Program-made: the position numbers and the translations under genes
Notes under the pieces: generated by a model
Database searches by the model: none
What the model was told of the DNA's origin: nothing
The model's input: only the letters and a program-made list of their open reading frames with translations
Part shown: one piece after another, positions 27,421 to 36,561 of the stretch
Layout of the letters: each line of letters opens with the position of its first letter
Position numbering within the stretch: the stretch's first letter is position 1
Origin: an uncultured Prevotella sp.
GTDB lineage: Bacteria; Bacteroidota; Bacteroidia; Bacteroidales; Bacteroidaceae
DNA: 64,000 nucleotides
Assembly (NCBI GenBank): GCA_905233165.1
Contig: CAJODL010000003.1
Location: 1-64,000 of the forward strand
Direction of reading: 5' to 3'

Positions 27421-27460
27421 TGCTTTTTAGAGAATTAGATTGTTTGTTAGTATTACTTGC

Positions 27461-27615
27461 AGTCTCAGTCCCGGAGTCTCAGTTGTTTTTAAGGTACCCC
27501 CTTTCCTCCTTATTATATATATATTATTATATATCAATGAGTTACGAGACCAAAGGAGACCGTTTTTCAATTGAAGGGTATCTTTATTTTTAACTGAGAC
27601 TGAGATTTTGAGACT
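27461..27615. repeat. Imperfect long inverted repeat
   Basis: Arms of about 43 nt (27461-27503 and 27573-27615) share agtctca...agtctcagtt and a following ttttaaggtacc / ggtatctttatttt pattern. The centre is AT-rich (tatatatatattattatata). It lies just upstream of the DUF3987-like remnant. The rest of 27421-27822 holds an 8-bp repeat (ctattaac/ctattaag, 27616-27650) and no gene. Confidence 0.6.
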
Positions 27616-27760
27616 ATTAACCTATTAAGCCATTAAGCTATTAACCACCTTCTTTGCTATCTCCGAGGCCTGTCTTACCAGTTCCTCTATGCACATCTCC
27701 CATTCACCCGTTCGAAAAAAAAACAGACTTTATGTAAAGATTGGATATTACAAGTAAACA

Positions 27761-27800
27761 ATAAAACCCCTTTGAGTTTATCGCTCAAAGGGGCTTTTTA
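27761..27800 (-). terminator. Terminator of the secreted esterase gene
   Basis: A perfect 10-bp stem CCCCTTTGAG / CTCAAAGGGG (27767-27776 and 27784-27793), flanked by AAAA on one side and TTTTT on the other, so it works in both directions. Confidence 0.85.
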
Positions 27801-27822
27801 TGGTTATTGCTCCCAAGTTCTA

Positions 27823-29604
27823 CTATTCCACCAAAAATTTCTTGCCATTACTGATGTAGAGACCTGGTTGCATAGTTGCTGAATTGTCAACACGCTGGCC
27901 TTGCAAGTTGTAAACGGCATCTGACATCTGACCTCTTACATCAGACACCATTTTGATGCCTGTTACGGAATAGCTGACATTCTCGATGCTAAGCTGACCG
28001 ATGACGCAGTCGCTCCAGCCTGATGCAGCGCTGTAGAAAGCTATTACATAGTCGCCTTGCTCGGTGATGTCAAACTCGAAAACCTGCTGCGTAGGAACAC
28101 TGAAGCTGTTGGAAGCCGAATTGCCAATGTTGATGTTGGGGGTATAGAGTTGGTTGGCTACGCTGGTGTTGTCTGACAGTTTATCGATGCTGACCTCTAC
28201 CTGACCGAAGTTCGCCATATTCCAGTTACATGCCCTGTACTTCACCTTATAATGTCCCGGTGCCAGGCTGAGTTGATGCCCTCCCTCAGGAAGACCGTAT
28301 TTTGCCCAACCCTGATGGGCGGTGCCATTGACGTTGCGAAAGTACAGGCCATAGCTGAACCCCTTTGGGCTGCCCGTAAACTGCAACACGCGACTGCCTG
28401 AAGAGAGGCCGCTGCTGTAACCTGAACGTTTTTCGCTACTATCGAAGACGGTCCATCCTGCCGGGAGAGCATTTGCCTCATTAAAGGATGTTGAAAGGCT
28501 TAATGGCAATGTTGGTGTCTGCAAAGTCACAAGAACAGACGCCGTGCTTGTCTCACCATCGTTATCGGTAGCAGTAACCTGAAGCTTGTGCTTGCCACTC
28601 TTGGCACCTGAGAGGGTTGCCTGATAGGGCTTTTCGGTGCAGGTGGCAATGAGTGTTGAGCCATCATAGAACTCCACCTTTTCTATAGTACCGTTTGGGT
28701 CTTCTGCTGTGGCTGTGATGGTGATATCAGGAAACTTCACGCTTTCCTTGATGCCATAGCTGACATATTTTGCCTCATCAGAGGGTGAGGTTATCTTCAC
28801 GCTGGGAGTAGTCCTGTTCAGGGAGAAACGCTTGCAGAAGTTCCATATCTCCTTACCTGTATAAACCTGTGGTTCCTTGCTTATCCAGTGGCCTTTGTTA
28901 GGCAGTTCCAACAGACGTACCTCAGAACCGTCTTTTCCGCCTCCCCAGATATGCATCTTACAACCATTGAAGCCGTTGTAGTTGTTTACTACCCTCTCTG
29001 TTGTAGAGCAGCCATTATGGTTTATCCACACATTAAGTGCCGGCTGAGCTCCGCTGAAGGCACAGGTCTCATCGGCAGTACCATGGATGTGCAGAATCGG
29101 AATGGCACGAGCAGTAGCACTTGCTGTAGCGCCACCCATAGGATAGCCGCTGCAAGGAGCAAACGCTGCTATGAGGTCGGAAATCTTGTTCATAGCATGA
29201 TAGGTCAGCATACCGCCCATTGAGAAGCCACCGAGATATACGCGGTTGCGGTCAATCTTATGCTGGGTTGCCATCTTGTCGATAATGGCCTTGATAAAGT
29301 TGATGTCGCTATTGCCCGATATGTCCCACGCCTTGTTGATACCATTAGGGAACACTACAACAAACTTTGCTGTATCGCAGACAGCTTCCATGCTGACATT
29401 GTCGTTTTTAAACTCAGTGTTCTGCATCCAGTTGGCATCCTGATTGTATCCGTGACAGAAGATGAGCAACGGACGGTTCTCACCAAGATTGTTTGGTGCA
29501 TAAACATTGTAGGTACGATTAACACCATCAACGGTAATGTTGTCGGCCTTCACCGATGTCATTCCGGCAATCAGCAGAAGGAGTAAAAGAATAGTTTTTT
29601 TCAT
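27823..29604 (-). CDS. Secreted esterase, CE1/PHB-depolymerase type, with Ig-like domain
   Basis: A 593-residue exported enzyme. The signal peptide ends near residue 20. The alpha/beta-hydrolase domain (about 22-270) has the catalytic set Ser128 (GGFSMGG), Asp178 (HGTADET) and His239 (NKGHW), as in feruloyl/acetyl-xylan esterases and PHB depolymerases. An Ig-like domain (about 275-365, FYDGSTLIATCTEKPYQATL) follows, then a carbohydrate-binding-like beta domain (380-540). It ends in the Prevotella sorting-type tail VYNLQGQRV...PGLYISNGKKFLV, which suggests T9SS-type export or anchoring. Substrate is probably an ester on plant polysaccharide, by inference. Confidence 0.82.
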   Translation of the reverse strand: MKKTILLLLLLIAGMTSVKADNITVDGVNRTYNVYAPNNLGENRPLLIFCHGYNQDANWMQNTEFKNDNVSMEAVCDTAKFVVVFPNGINKAWDISGNSDINFIKAIIDKMATQHKIDRNRVYLGGFSMGGMLTYHAMNKISDLIAAFAPCSGYPMGGATASATARAIPILHIHGTADETCAFSGAQPALNVWINHNGCSTTERVVNNYNGFNGCKMHIWGGGKDGSEVRLLELPNKGHWISKEPQVYTGKEIWNFCKRFSLNRTTPSVKITSPSDEAKYVSYGIKESVKFPDITITATAEDPNGTIEKVEFYDGSTLIATCTEKPYQATLSGAKSGKHKLQVTATDNDGETSTASVLVTLQTPTLPLSLSTSFNEANALPAGWTVFDSSEKRSGYSSGLSSGSRVLQFTGSPKGFSYGLYFRNVNGTAHQGWAKYGLPEGGHQLSLAPGHYKVKYRACNWNMANFGQVEVSIDKLSDNTSVANQLYTPNINIGNSASNSFSVPTQQVFEFDITEQGDYVIAFYSAASGWSDCVIGQLSIENVSYSVTGIKMVSDVRGQMSDAVYNLQGQRVDNSATMQPGLYISNGKKFLVE

Positions 29605-29644
29605 TTTTGTTTTAATTATTGAGATTTATTTCGATTTCCGTGTG

Positions 29645-29652
29645 CAAAGGTA
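29645..29652 (-). promoter_or_regulatory. -7 box of the esterase gene
   Basis: TACCTTTG followed by CAC on the minus strand, 41 bp upstream of the esterase ATG. Confidence 0.75.
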
Positions 29653-29749
29653 CATAAAATAATAGTAACAAAGACAAAAGCCAAAGAAGTTGGTATAAAT
29701 GGAAATGAAATAGGTATTTTTCACTAACTCTGCACTCAAAACCGACATA

Positions 29750-29785
29750 AAAAATCCCGAAGGCATCGACCCTCGGGATAATTTT
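29750..29785 (-). terminator. Terminator of the TonB receptor gene
   Basis: The minus strand reads ATCCCGAGG ... CCTTCGGGAT followed by TTTTTTA; the stem has one bulged base. Confidence 0.75.
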
Positions 29786-29795
29786 AAAACCCAAC

Positions 29796-29830
29796 ACTCT
29801 ACACTCTAAACTCTAAGCTCTAAACTCTAA
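29796..29830. repeat. Heptamer array next to the TonB receptor stop
   Basis: Five consecutive 7-bp units: actctac, actctaa, actctaa, gctctaa, actctaa. It lies between the terminator and the stop codon of the TonB receptor gene. Confidence 0.85.
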
Positions 29831-29833
29831 ACT

Positions 29834-31996
29834 TTATAGAATCACCGGTATCACAAGCTTAAATGTTATGTTTCGGCCCATATTATAGACACCGCGACGA
29901 CCTGTGACAGTATTCACATCTGCATACTTCAGGCGGCTCAGGTGATTCTGATAAGCCTTGTTGAACAGGTTATTGGCAGTAACATAGAACTCTGCGGCCT
30001 TCTTACCCTTTATCTGTATATCTGTACCGGCAGAAAGGTTGAGCAAAGCATAGCCAGGTGTCGGAGTCTCTGTTTCATCAGCGCTATAGATATGTGACTG
30101 CTTCAGATAGCTGTCCAGTCCTGCCGCCACATAGAGATTATTGAGCAGGGAGCGATGGGAATGGTCTCCATGATGATGATTTAGTGTTGAATGTGAGTGA
30201 TGGATGATTTCCCACTTCAACTCTGTAAACAAATGTGGAGCCGGTGTGAAAGGCAAATATTTCGTGTCATCGCTGGCATGCATCTGCTGCGCATCAACAT
30301 ACGAAAAGGTATTTGAGAGATGCAGGGAGTGAATAGGATGGAAGTCAACCCCTGCCTCAAAACCCAGCAAACGGGCATCACCCTGCGTATAGGCGTATGT
30401 AAGATAACCTTCTTCCATCTCTTGGTTCAGACGATGCATGAAGATAAAGTTGTTGATGCGATTGGCAAAGAGCGCCACCTGTGCCGACACATAGCGTGAA
30501 GTGAAACCGAGTCCCAAGTCACCCTGCAGACTATACTCTGCCTTCAATTGCTGATTACCAATCTCGTAACGGACAGAACCTTCATGAACGCCATTGGAAG
30601 ATAACTCACTCATGTTTGGCGTGCGGAAGCCTCGTGCAAGATTCATGTGCAGATTGAAATGCTCATTGATGTTATAGACAGCACCAACGCTACCCGTAAC
30701 GCCATTGAAACGACGAGAGAAATCAGTAAAACGCTGCTCACCATCTTCGAGCAACTTGTAGCCATGCAACCAACGATGATCATAGCGCACACCGCCATTT
30801 ACTGTCCAGTGTTCGCCAAGAGATTTTGTAGCAGTAGCAAAAATGCCAAAGTCAAACAGGCGATAATCGGGAATGAGATATTCCTCTCCCTCATTGCCTG
30901 ACTTCTGATACATACCACCGACACCGGTAGAGAATTTCCAACCATTCCATTCGTGGGTCAGATAACGCAGGTCATAGGTCAGAGTATTGAGTTTGAAAAA
31001 TAACGCATATTCGTCAGGCGACTCTTCATATTCCTGTCTGCGATTGTGCTGATAGCCAATGATGGTTTTCAGGCTTCCCGACGAGAGATTTATGTTATTG
31101 TCCCATACGAGCTTGTAGTGTTTCACCTGTTGGAAAGGCAGCGACTTACCATAGCTATGTCCTGAATAGCCTTCGTCACGAACTAGCTCTCCTGTTTCCG
31201 TATCACGTTCGCCTTCTATGATGCCTGGGGTGAGATGATAGGCTGTAAAGGCGAGTTTTGTGTAACCCCAAGTCTTGCTCAGCCCCAGCATCGCCCTGCC
31301 GGCACGCTCACGAAACTGGGAACCTGGCACATAACCGTCATACTTATTCTTATAGGCATGAGCCATCTTGTCGCTATAGCGGGCATCCCACACTATGCCT
31401 TTCTGATTTCCCGAAAACGACAGGTTATAATTGAAGAGGCCATTGTTGGTCTGATATTCCGAACCGAGATTGGCACGCATCTCACCCTCTGGGAGCAATG
31501 CTGGAGCATGAAGTATCACCACACCCGCCATAGCATCTGAGCCATACATCAAGGATGCAGGGCCTTTCAGTATTTCTACTGAGCCAACACTATTACCATC
31601 AACCTCAACACCGTGTTCATCACCCCATTGCTGCCCTTCCTGGCGAACGCCGTCGCTAATCACAACAACACGATTATAGCCCAAACCACGAATAATAGGT
31701 TTCGAGATACTACCACCTGTAGTCAGCTGACTAACACCAGGCTCGTGGCTTATGGCATCAATGATATTGGTAGAGGCAGTAGCCCTGAGTTCCTGGGGAG
31801 TAACAACGCTTACTGGCGCTGTAGCGTACTTCAGTTTCGTGTCGCCAGTAACACCTGTTACCATTACCTCGTTAAGATTTAAATGACGATAGAAGACATC
31901 AGTAGAGTCTTCCGCATGACGATGTACCTTAATACTATCGTCTGCTGCCATTGTCATGCAAAAACACAACAACGGCAGAATGATATATTTCTTCAT
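29834..31996 (-). CDS. TonB-dependent outer-membrane receptor, probable metal uptake
   Basis: A 720-residue receptor with a signal peptide, plug domain (EVMVTGVTGDTKLKYATAPVSVVTPQEL; IRGLGYNRVVVISDGVRQEGQQWGDEHG) and a 22-strand barrel ending in aromatic-rich strands. A His-rich loop (HHSHSTLNHHHGDHSH) sits in the C-terminal third, as in ZnuD-type zinc receptors. The small Cys/His-rich membrane protein is encoded just upstream on the same strand. Together they point to uptake of zinc or another transition metal. Assignment to receptor family is firm; the metal is inferred from the His loop. Confidence 0.88.
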   Translation of the reverse strand: MKKYIILPLLCFCMTMAADDSIKVHRHAEDSTDVFYRHLNLNEVMVTGVTGDTKLKYATAPVSVVTPQELRATASTNIIDAISHEPGVSQLTTGGSISKPIIRGLGYNRVVVISDGVRQEGQQWGDEHGVEVDGNSVGSVEILKGPASLMYGSDAMAGVVILHAPALLPEGEMRANLGSEYQTNNGLFNYNLSFSGNQKGIVWDARYSDKMAHAYKNKYDGYVPGSQFRERAGRAMLGLSKTWGYTKLAFTAYHLTPGIIEGERDTETGELVRDEGYSGHSYGKSLPFQQVKHYKLVWDNNINLSSGSLKTIIGYQHNRRQEYEESPDEYALFFKLNTLTYDLRYLTHEWNGWKFSTGVGGMYQKSGNEGEEYLIPDYRLFDFGIFATATKSLGEHWTVNGGVRYDHRWLHGYKLLEDGEQRFTDFSRRFNGVTGSVGAVYNINEHFNLHMNLARGFRTPNMSELSSNGVHEGSVRYEIGNQQLKAEYSLQGDLGLGFTSRYVSAQVALFANRINNFIFMHRLNQEMEEGYLTYAYTQGDARLLGFEAGVDFHPIHSLHLSNTFSYVDAQQMHASDDTKYLPFTPAPHLFTELKWEIIHHSHSTLNHHHGDHSHRSLLNNLYVAAGLDSYLKQSHIYSADETETPTPGYALLNLSAGTDIQIKGKKAAEFYVTANNLFNKAYQNHLSRLKYADVNTVTGRRGVYNMGRNITFKLVIPVIL

Positions 31997-32059
31997 TCTG
32001 AAAAAATCAAATAAAATGGATATATGTATAAATAAATGTATATAAAGAACAGCGGAAAA

Positions 32060-32401
32060 TCAGAGTGCTGGCGGTCCGCGCGTAACAACACTGCCACAGC
32101 AGGCCACATGGTAGCCACACAGAGGCTGGACAAGGTTTTTCTTACATACATGAACATATATCAGAACTGCTATTGCAGCAGCTGTCAGCATTGAGAGCGT
32201 CAGGAATTGGCACAACACACATTCGTGTGCCCATGACACAGTCTGCACAAGGTGTCCGTGACAACTGTGATGCAAGCAGTCGTTGCATTCAATCTCTGTC
32301 TGAGAACTGATTTCTTCATGAACATGAAGCGACGAGAAAACCAGCATTGGCACAAAGACTGCCAATAGCACCCACGATGCGAAATATCGTCTTCTCGTCA
32401 T
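32060..32401 (-). CDS. Small Cys/His-rich membrane protein
   Basis: A 113-residue protein. It starts MTRRRYFASWVLLAVFVPMLVFSSLHVHEE (one membrane helix or signal), then ECNDCLHHSCHGHLVQTVSWAHECVLCQFL with two CxxC pairs and several His, then a second hydrophobic helix and a Cys-rich end ending RGPPAL. The metal-ligand spacing resembles small proteins found next to TonB receptors in Bacteroidetes. It probably binds metal at the periplasmic face, but no function is proven. It is 63 bp from the TonB receptor gene and 37 bp from the C10 protease gene. Confidence 0.72.
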   Translation of the reverse strand: MTRRRYFASWVLLAVFVPMLVFSSLHVHEEISSQTEIECNDCLHHSCHGHLVQTVSWAHECVLCQFLTLSMLTAAAIAVLIYVHVCKKNLVQPLCGYHVACCGSVVTRGPPAL

Positions 32402-32438
32402 ATACTCTTATGTTTCAACGACCAATAACCTTTAACCT

Positions 32439-34541
32439 CTATTCCTCTGGCTCAGGGAATTTTCCATTGAAGATATAGTTGACGATGAACATAATGTCTG
32501 GCATATTGATTACGCCATCACCATTGGCGTCAGCAGCCTTGATGTCATATTCCTTTTTCTGAACACCAAGGATAATGTCGGAAACGAATTTCACATCTTC
32601 CTTATCTATAGTACCGTCACCATTGGCATCACCACGAAGTCTGCATGAGAGCAAGCCACCCTTACCATAGTGAGCCATAGTGGCATCTTGTGGGTCACCT
32701 CCCTCTAATTGTGTTCCATCCTGGCCTGTCAGTTTATACCAACAGCCATTAAACATATTGACACTGTTTTCTACATTTTCTGTAGTCCACGCTTCTCCGG
32801 CATATATTTTCTCAAGAGCTGTACAACTTGCGAACATCCACGACATATCTTTAACACTCTTGGTATCAAAACTGCTAATATCAAGAGATGTAAGACTTAA
32901 GCAATCATAGAACATACTACTCATATCTGTAACATTCTTGGTATCGAAGTTGCTAACATCGATAGAAACAGCACTTTGGCATCCCCAAAACATACCATTC
33001 ATATTTGTTACATTCTGGGTATCAAAACTGCTTAGATCAAGAGAGTTAAGAGTTGCACATCCAGCAAACATATAATACATATCCGTAACATTCTTGGTAT
33101 CGAACTTACTGAAATCGAGGTCGTTTATATTTTGGCAATTATAAAACATGGCATACATATCTGTAACATTGCGAGTGTCGAGATTTGTGAGCCCTTCAAT
33201 AGTAGTAAGATTTGACATATTTGCAAACATCATTTTGGCAGTTGTCAGTTTTGTATAATCCTTAAACGAATCATCGAAAACAACCTTTGTGATGGCATCA
33301 ATATATTCACTACTTCTTGTCCAAGGGAAGCCTTCGATGCCGAGCATAGTGCCTGAACGCGATTCACGATTGTTGTCATAATAGAAGGTGAGAACATTTT
33401 CATCGAGAATTGCATAAGCATATTTATGTTCTACAGAGCCCTTGCCTTCTATACCGAAGATTGCCTCCTGACTGGTAGTAGTAAAACCATTAAGGGAAGT
33501 GAGCAGGAAGTTTCCATCATCCTTACCGCCCCATCCCCAGTTGACATGGAAATAGTCATCTTTGTCATATCCGTCAATCACGAAGGCATGTCCACCCTTG
33601 GAGCTGACACCACCATAGATAACGAGTCTGTTATTCTTCAGTTCATCATAAACCTTCTGATTCCAACTATCTTGAGAACCACTATAACTGTTTCGCTGTA
33701 TATAGGATAAAGAACTCTTATAGTCGAAATAATTCTTAAAAGCATTAACAGCATTAACAAGATATGCACCGCTGGCAGACAATCCATAATCCATTTGCAC
33801 AGACCAACCAGTAAGTCGCATAAGTGTTGCAACAGCTCTTATTTGAGCCTGTGTACCACCGCTAGTATAGGAAGGAAGAATATTCTCCCAATCGATAGAA
33901 GTAACACTTATTCCTGGCAGATTAATATGTTCGGTATTTGTAGTATAACTTGGTATCACCTTAGAGGTCTTATTAGGCCACTGATGGTAATACATCACCT
34001 GACCCATTGCTGTTGCAACACATCCCGTAACAGATGACTTTCCCTGAATAGCAGGGCACATAGCATTATATGGAGAGCTCTGTTGCCAATGTGTTTCAAG
34101 CATAGGAAGGATGGTACTTCCTGTAACAGATGTAAGGGAAGCTGCTTTTGCATCGCTATGACTCTGAAGATACTGATATTCGTCAGCATAGCCCTGCAGC
34201 CAAGCCTTCATATTATCTGGAATGCTGTCGCGATTATAGGAACCGCTATAGGAATAGCCCAACACATCTGGCATTCTGTCATCACCACTGACAATGACAT
34301 AGCCATTTGAGGAATCAACATTAAAGACATAGTAAGCCTCTTGATTATCAACAGCTGTCAGCGAAGCGCCATATGAAGCAGAACCGCCATTACGTTGTGC
34401 ACTCCTTGCAGCGGAACTGTCGCCCTTCTTAGAGGCTATAAAACGAACCGCTTTTTCACGTGCTACGCCCTCAGAAATTGGGGCTGCAGAGGATGACATA
34501 TAGAATGTCAAAAAAGTGATGAGTGTTAATAGGAATCTCAT
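32439..34541 (-). CDS. C10 family cysteine protease with BspA repeats and dockerin
   Basis: A 700-residue secreted protease. After the signal peptide comes an inhibitory propeptide of the streptopain type (about 20-135, ending in the SYSGSYNRDSIPDNMKAWLQGYADEY region). The catalytic Cys174 is in SSVTGCVATAMGQVMYYHQWP and His318 in GGHAFVIDGY. A DUF285/BspA-type region follows (about 420-590), with repeated DLSSFDTKNVTDMxxMFxGC units. The last 65 residues form a dockerin-like pair (GDANGDGTIDKEDV; DANGDGVINMPDI), a calcium-binding tail. This is a fusion of protease, surface-repeat and dockerin modules. Confidence 0.88.
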   Translation of the reverse strand: MRFLLTLITFLTFYMSSSAAPISEGVAREKAVRFIASKKGDSSAARSAQRNGGSASYGASLTAVDNQEAYYVFNVDSSNGYVIVSGDDRMPDVLGYSYSGSYNRDSIPDNMKAWLQGYADEYQYLQSHSDAKAASLTSVTGSTILPMLETHWQQSSPYNAMCPAIQGKSSVTGCVATAMGQVMYYHQWPNKTSKVIPSYTTNTEHINLPGISVTSIDWENILPSYTSGGTQAQIRAVATLMRLTGWSVQMDYGLSASGAYLVNAVNAFKNYFDYKSSLSYIQRNSYSGSQDSWNQKVYDELKNNRLVIYGGVSSKGGHAFVIDGYDKDDYFHVNWGWGGKDDGNFLLTSLNGFTTTSQEAIFGIEGKGSVEHKYAYAILDENVLTFYYDNNRESRSGTMLGIEGFPWTRSSEYIDAITKVVFDDSFKDYTKLTTAKMMFANMSNLTTIEGLTNLDTRNVTDMYAMFYNCQNINDLDFSKFDTKNVTDMYYMFAGCATLNSLDLSSFDTQNVTNMNGMFWGCQSAVSIDVSNFDTKNVTDMSSMFYDCLSLTSLDISSFDTKSVKDMSWMFASCTALEKIYAGEAWTTENVENSVNMFNGCWYKLTGQDGTQLEGGDPQDATMAHYGKGGLLSCRLRGDANGDGTIDKEDVKFVSDIILGVQKKEYDIKAADANGDGVINMPDIMFIVNYIFNGKFPEPEE

Positions 34542-34576
34542 TATTTTGCCTTATTTATTATATGTACTTTCGCTTG

Positions 34577-34584
34577 CAAATATA
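34577..34584 (-). promoter_or_regulatory. -7 box of the C10 protease gene
   Basis: TATATTTG followed by CAAG on the minus strand, 36 bp upstream of the protease ATG. Confidence 0.6.
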
Positions 34585-34657
34585 ATACTTTTACACAATA
34601 ATACCAAAAAATCATCTTAAAAATTTTCGTTTTCTTGCATCATCCACGTTTTTTTTG

Positions 34658-34665
34658 TACCTTTG
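34658..34665 (+). promoter_or_regulatory. -7 box of rsmG
   Basis: TACCTTTG after a run of T, 21 bp upstream of the rsmG ATG. Confidence 0.7.
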
Positions 34666-34685
34666 ACGCCTGAAAATTATATTCA

Positions 34686-35306
34686 ATGGAATTGATAACG
34701 AAATATTTCCTAGGATTAACTGCAAAACAGGTGGAGCAGTTTCAAGCATTGGATGCATTGTATCATGACTGGAACAGCAAGATAAACGTCATATCAAGAA
34801 AAGATATCGACAATCTGTACCTACACCATGTACTGCACTCTCTGGCAATAGCGAAACTGATAAACTTCAAGCCAAAAACAAAGATTCTGGACTTCGGATG
34901 TGGAGGAGGTTTTCCCGGAATTCCTCTTGCTATAATGTTTCCTGAATGCAGTTTCAAACTCATTGACGGCACAGCGAAGAAGATAAGAGTATGTCAGGAG
35001 GTTGCCAACGCTATAGGGATGAAGAATGTAATTGCAGAGCAACGCAGAGGTGAAGAAGAAAAGGGACAGTACGATTTCATAGTATCGAGAGCTGTAATGC
35101 CCCTACCCGACTTAGTAAAGATTGTCAAAAAGAATATCTCAAAGAAATCGAATAATGCCTTTCCCAATGGCATCATAACGCTAAAAGGTGGAGAGTTGCA
35201 AAGCGAGATACACCCATTCAGAAATATCATCGACCAGACAGAACTGACAAGCTACTTTGACGAAGAATGGTTTAAGGAAAAGTTTGTGCTGTACTTACCA
35301 AGTTGA
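34686..35306 (+). CDS. rsmG: 16S rRNA (guanine-527-N7)-methyltransferase
   Basis: Methylates G527 in the 530 loop of 16S rRNA. It has 206 residues; the SAM-binding motif is ILDFGCGGGFPGIPLAIMFP and the RsmG-type DFIVSRAV motif follows. It is the first gene of a plus-strand run (rsmG, MBL, ruvC, tandem ABC ATPase). Confidence 0.96.
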   Translation: MELITKYFLGLTAKQVEQFQALDALYHDWNSKINVISRKDIDNLYLHHVLHSLAIAKLINFKPKTKILDFGCGGGFPGIPLAIMFPECSFKLIDGTAKKIRVCQEVANAIGMKNVIAEQRRGEEEKGQYDFIVSRAVMPLPDLVKIVKKNISKKSNNAFPNGIITLKGGELQSEIHPFRNIIDQTELTSYFDEEWFKEKFVLYLPS

Positions 35307-35330
35307 AAATTGAAAAACAAGAATTGATAT

Positions 35331-35969
35331 ATGAAGATAAAGACTATACCTTGTAACATGCTGGACGAGAATTGCTACATCGTCAGCGATGATACAAAAG
35401 AATGTATGATAATAGACTGTGGTGCTTCGTGCGAAATGGAACAGAGGGCCATCAGCGACTATATCAAAACAGAAGGTCTGAAGCCAGTAATCTATGTATT
35501 GACTCATGGACACTTCGACCACACAATGGGAGGTAAATGGGTGTATGAAACATATGGCCTGCAACCCACTATCTGCGAAAGAGATGCTGAACTGTATAAG
35601 AATTTCCGAAAGGAAGCCGAGGCCTTTGGCTTTATCATCGATGATGAACTACCCATTATAGGCCGTTGTCTCAACGATGGTGATACTGTAACTTTTGGCA
35701 ACAGCACCTTTAAAGTGATAAATACTCCTGGACATTCAAAGGGCAGTGTGGTTTATTACAACAAAGAAAACAATGTTGCCTTCACAGGTGATACTCTCTT
35801 CAGAGGTAGCATAGGACGTACAGATTTGCCCGGCGGCTCAATGTTCCAGATGATAAACTCATTGAGACTGTTAGAACAGTTACCTGACAACACAACAATA
35901 TATCCTGGCCACGGGCCTGAGACAACAATGAAGTTGGAAGGTGCTACAAACCCATATCTTGACAGGTGA
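35331..35969 (+). CDS. MBL-fold hydrolase (glyoxalase II-like)
   Basis: A 212-residue metallo-beta-lactamase-fold protein. Metal motif [12 protein letters not shown], further ligands in [12 protein letters not shown] and [13 protein letters not shown], the last typical of the glyoxalase II-like branch. It probably hydrolyses a thioester or a similar small substrate. Its stop overlaps the GTG start of ruvC by 4 bp. Confidence 0.88.
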   Translation: MKIKTIPCNMLDENCYIVSDDTKECMIIDCGASCEMEQRAISDYIKTEGLKPVIYVLTHGHFDHTMGGKWVYETYGLQPTICERDAELYKNFRKEAEAFGFIIDDELPIIGRCLNDGDTVTFGNSTFKVINTPGHSKGSVVYYNKENNVAFTGDTLFRGSIGRTDLPGGSMFQMINSLRLLEQLPDNTTIYPGHGPETTMKLEGATNPYLDR

Positions 35970-36544
35970 AAAGTGAGCGCATCATAATGGGCATAGACCC
36001 TGGCACGAATGTCATGGGATATGGTGTAATAAAATGCCAAGGTCAGAAGGCTGAGATGGTGGCAATGGGGGTCATCGATATGCGCAAAGAAAGTGACACC
36101 TACCTGAAGTTGGGACACATCTTCGAACGCGTGACAGGAATCATAGACGAATACCTGCCTGATGAACTGGCCATCGAAGCACCTTTCTTCGGAAAAAACG
36201 TACAATCAATGCTAAAACTGGGTAGAGCACAAGGAGTTGCCATAGCAGCTGCCATACATCATAGTGTACCCATCCACGAATATGCACCACTGAAAATAAA
36301 GATGGCACTAACTGGCGTTGGAAGTGCCTCAAAAGAACAGGTAGCAGGAATGCTACAACGCATTCTGAAGATAAGCAAAGAAGACATGCCGAAATTTATG
36401 GACGCTACAGACGCCTTAGCAGCAGCCTACTGCCACTTTATGCAGACGAATGCTCCAATATCGACAGGTAAGAAATATAGCTCGTGGAAGGACTTTGCCA
36501 CAAAGAATAAGGAAAGGGTGGCAAATCTGAAACCTGAAACTTGA
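35966..36544 (+). CDS. ruvC: Holliday junction resolvase RuvC
   Basis: Cuts Holliday junctions in recombinational repair. It has 192 residues; the GTG start at 35966 gives [20 protein letters not shown]. The acidic catalytic residues are in GIDPGT (Asp), AIEAPFF (Glu) and [13 protein letters not shown] (Asp). The C-terminal end is encoded by a heptamer array (ctgaaac), so the last residues NLKPET are repeat-derived. Confidence 0.94.
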   Translation: MKSERIIMGIDPGTNVMGYGVIKCQGQKAEMVAMGVIDMRKESDTYLKLGHIFERVTGIIDEYLPDELAIEAPFFGKNVQSMLKLGRAQGVAIAAAIHHSVPIHEYAPLKIKMALTGVGSASKEQVAGMLQRILKISKEDMPKFMDATDALAAAYCHFMQTNAPISTGKKYSSWKDFATKNKERVANLKPET

Positions 36545-36554
36545 AACTTGGAAC
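36527..36554 (+). repeat. Heptamer array at the ruvC 3' end
   Basis: Four units: ctgaaac, ctgaaac, ttgaaac, ttggaac. It covers the last codons and stop of ruvC and ends 8 bp before the next ATG. Confidence 0.85.
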
Positions 36555-36561
36555 CAACTCA

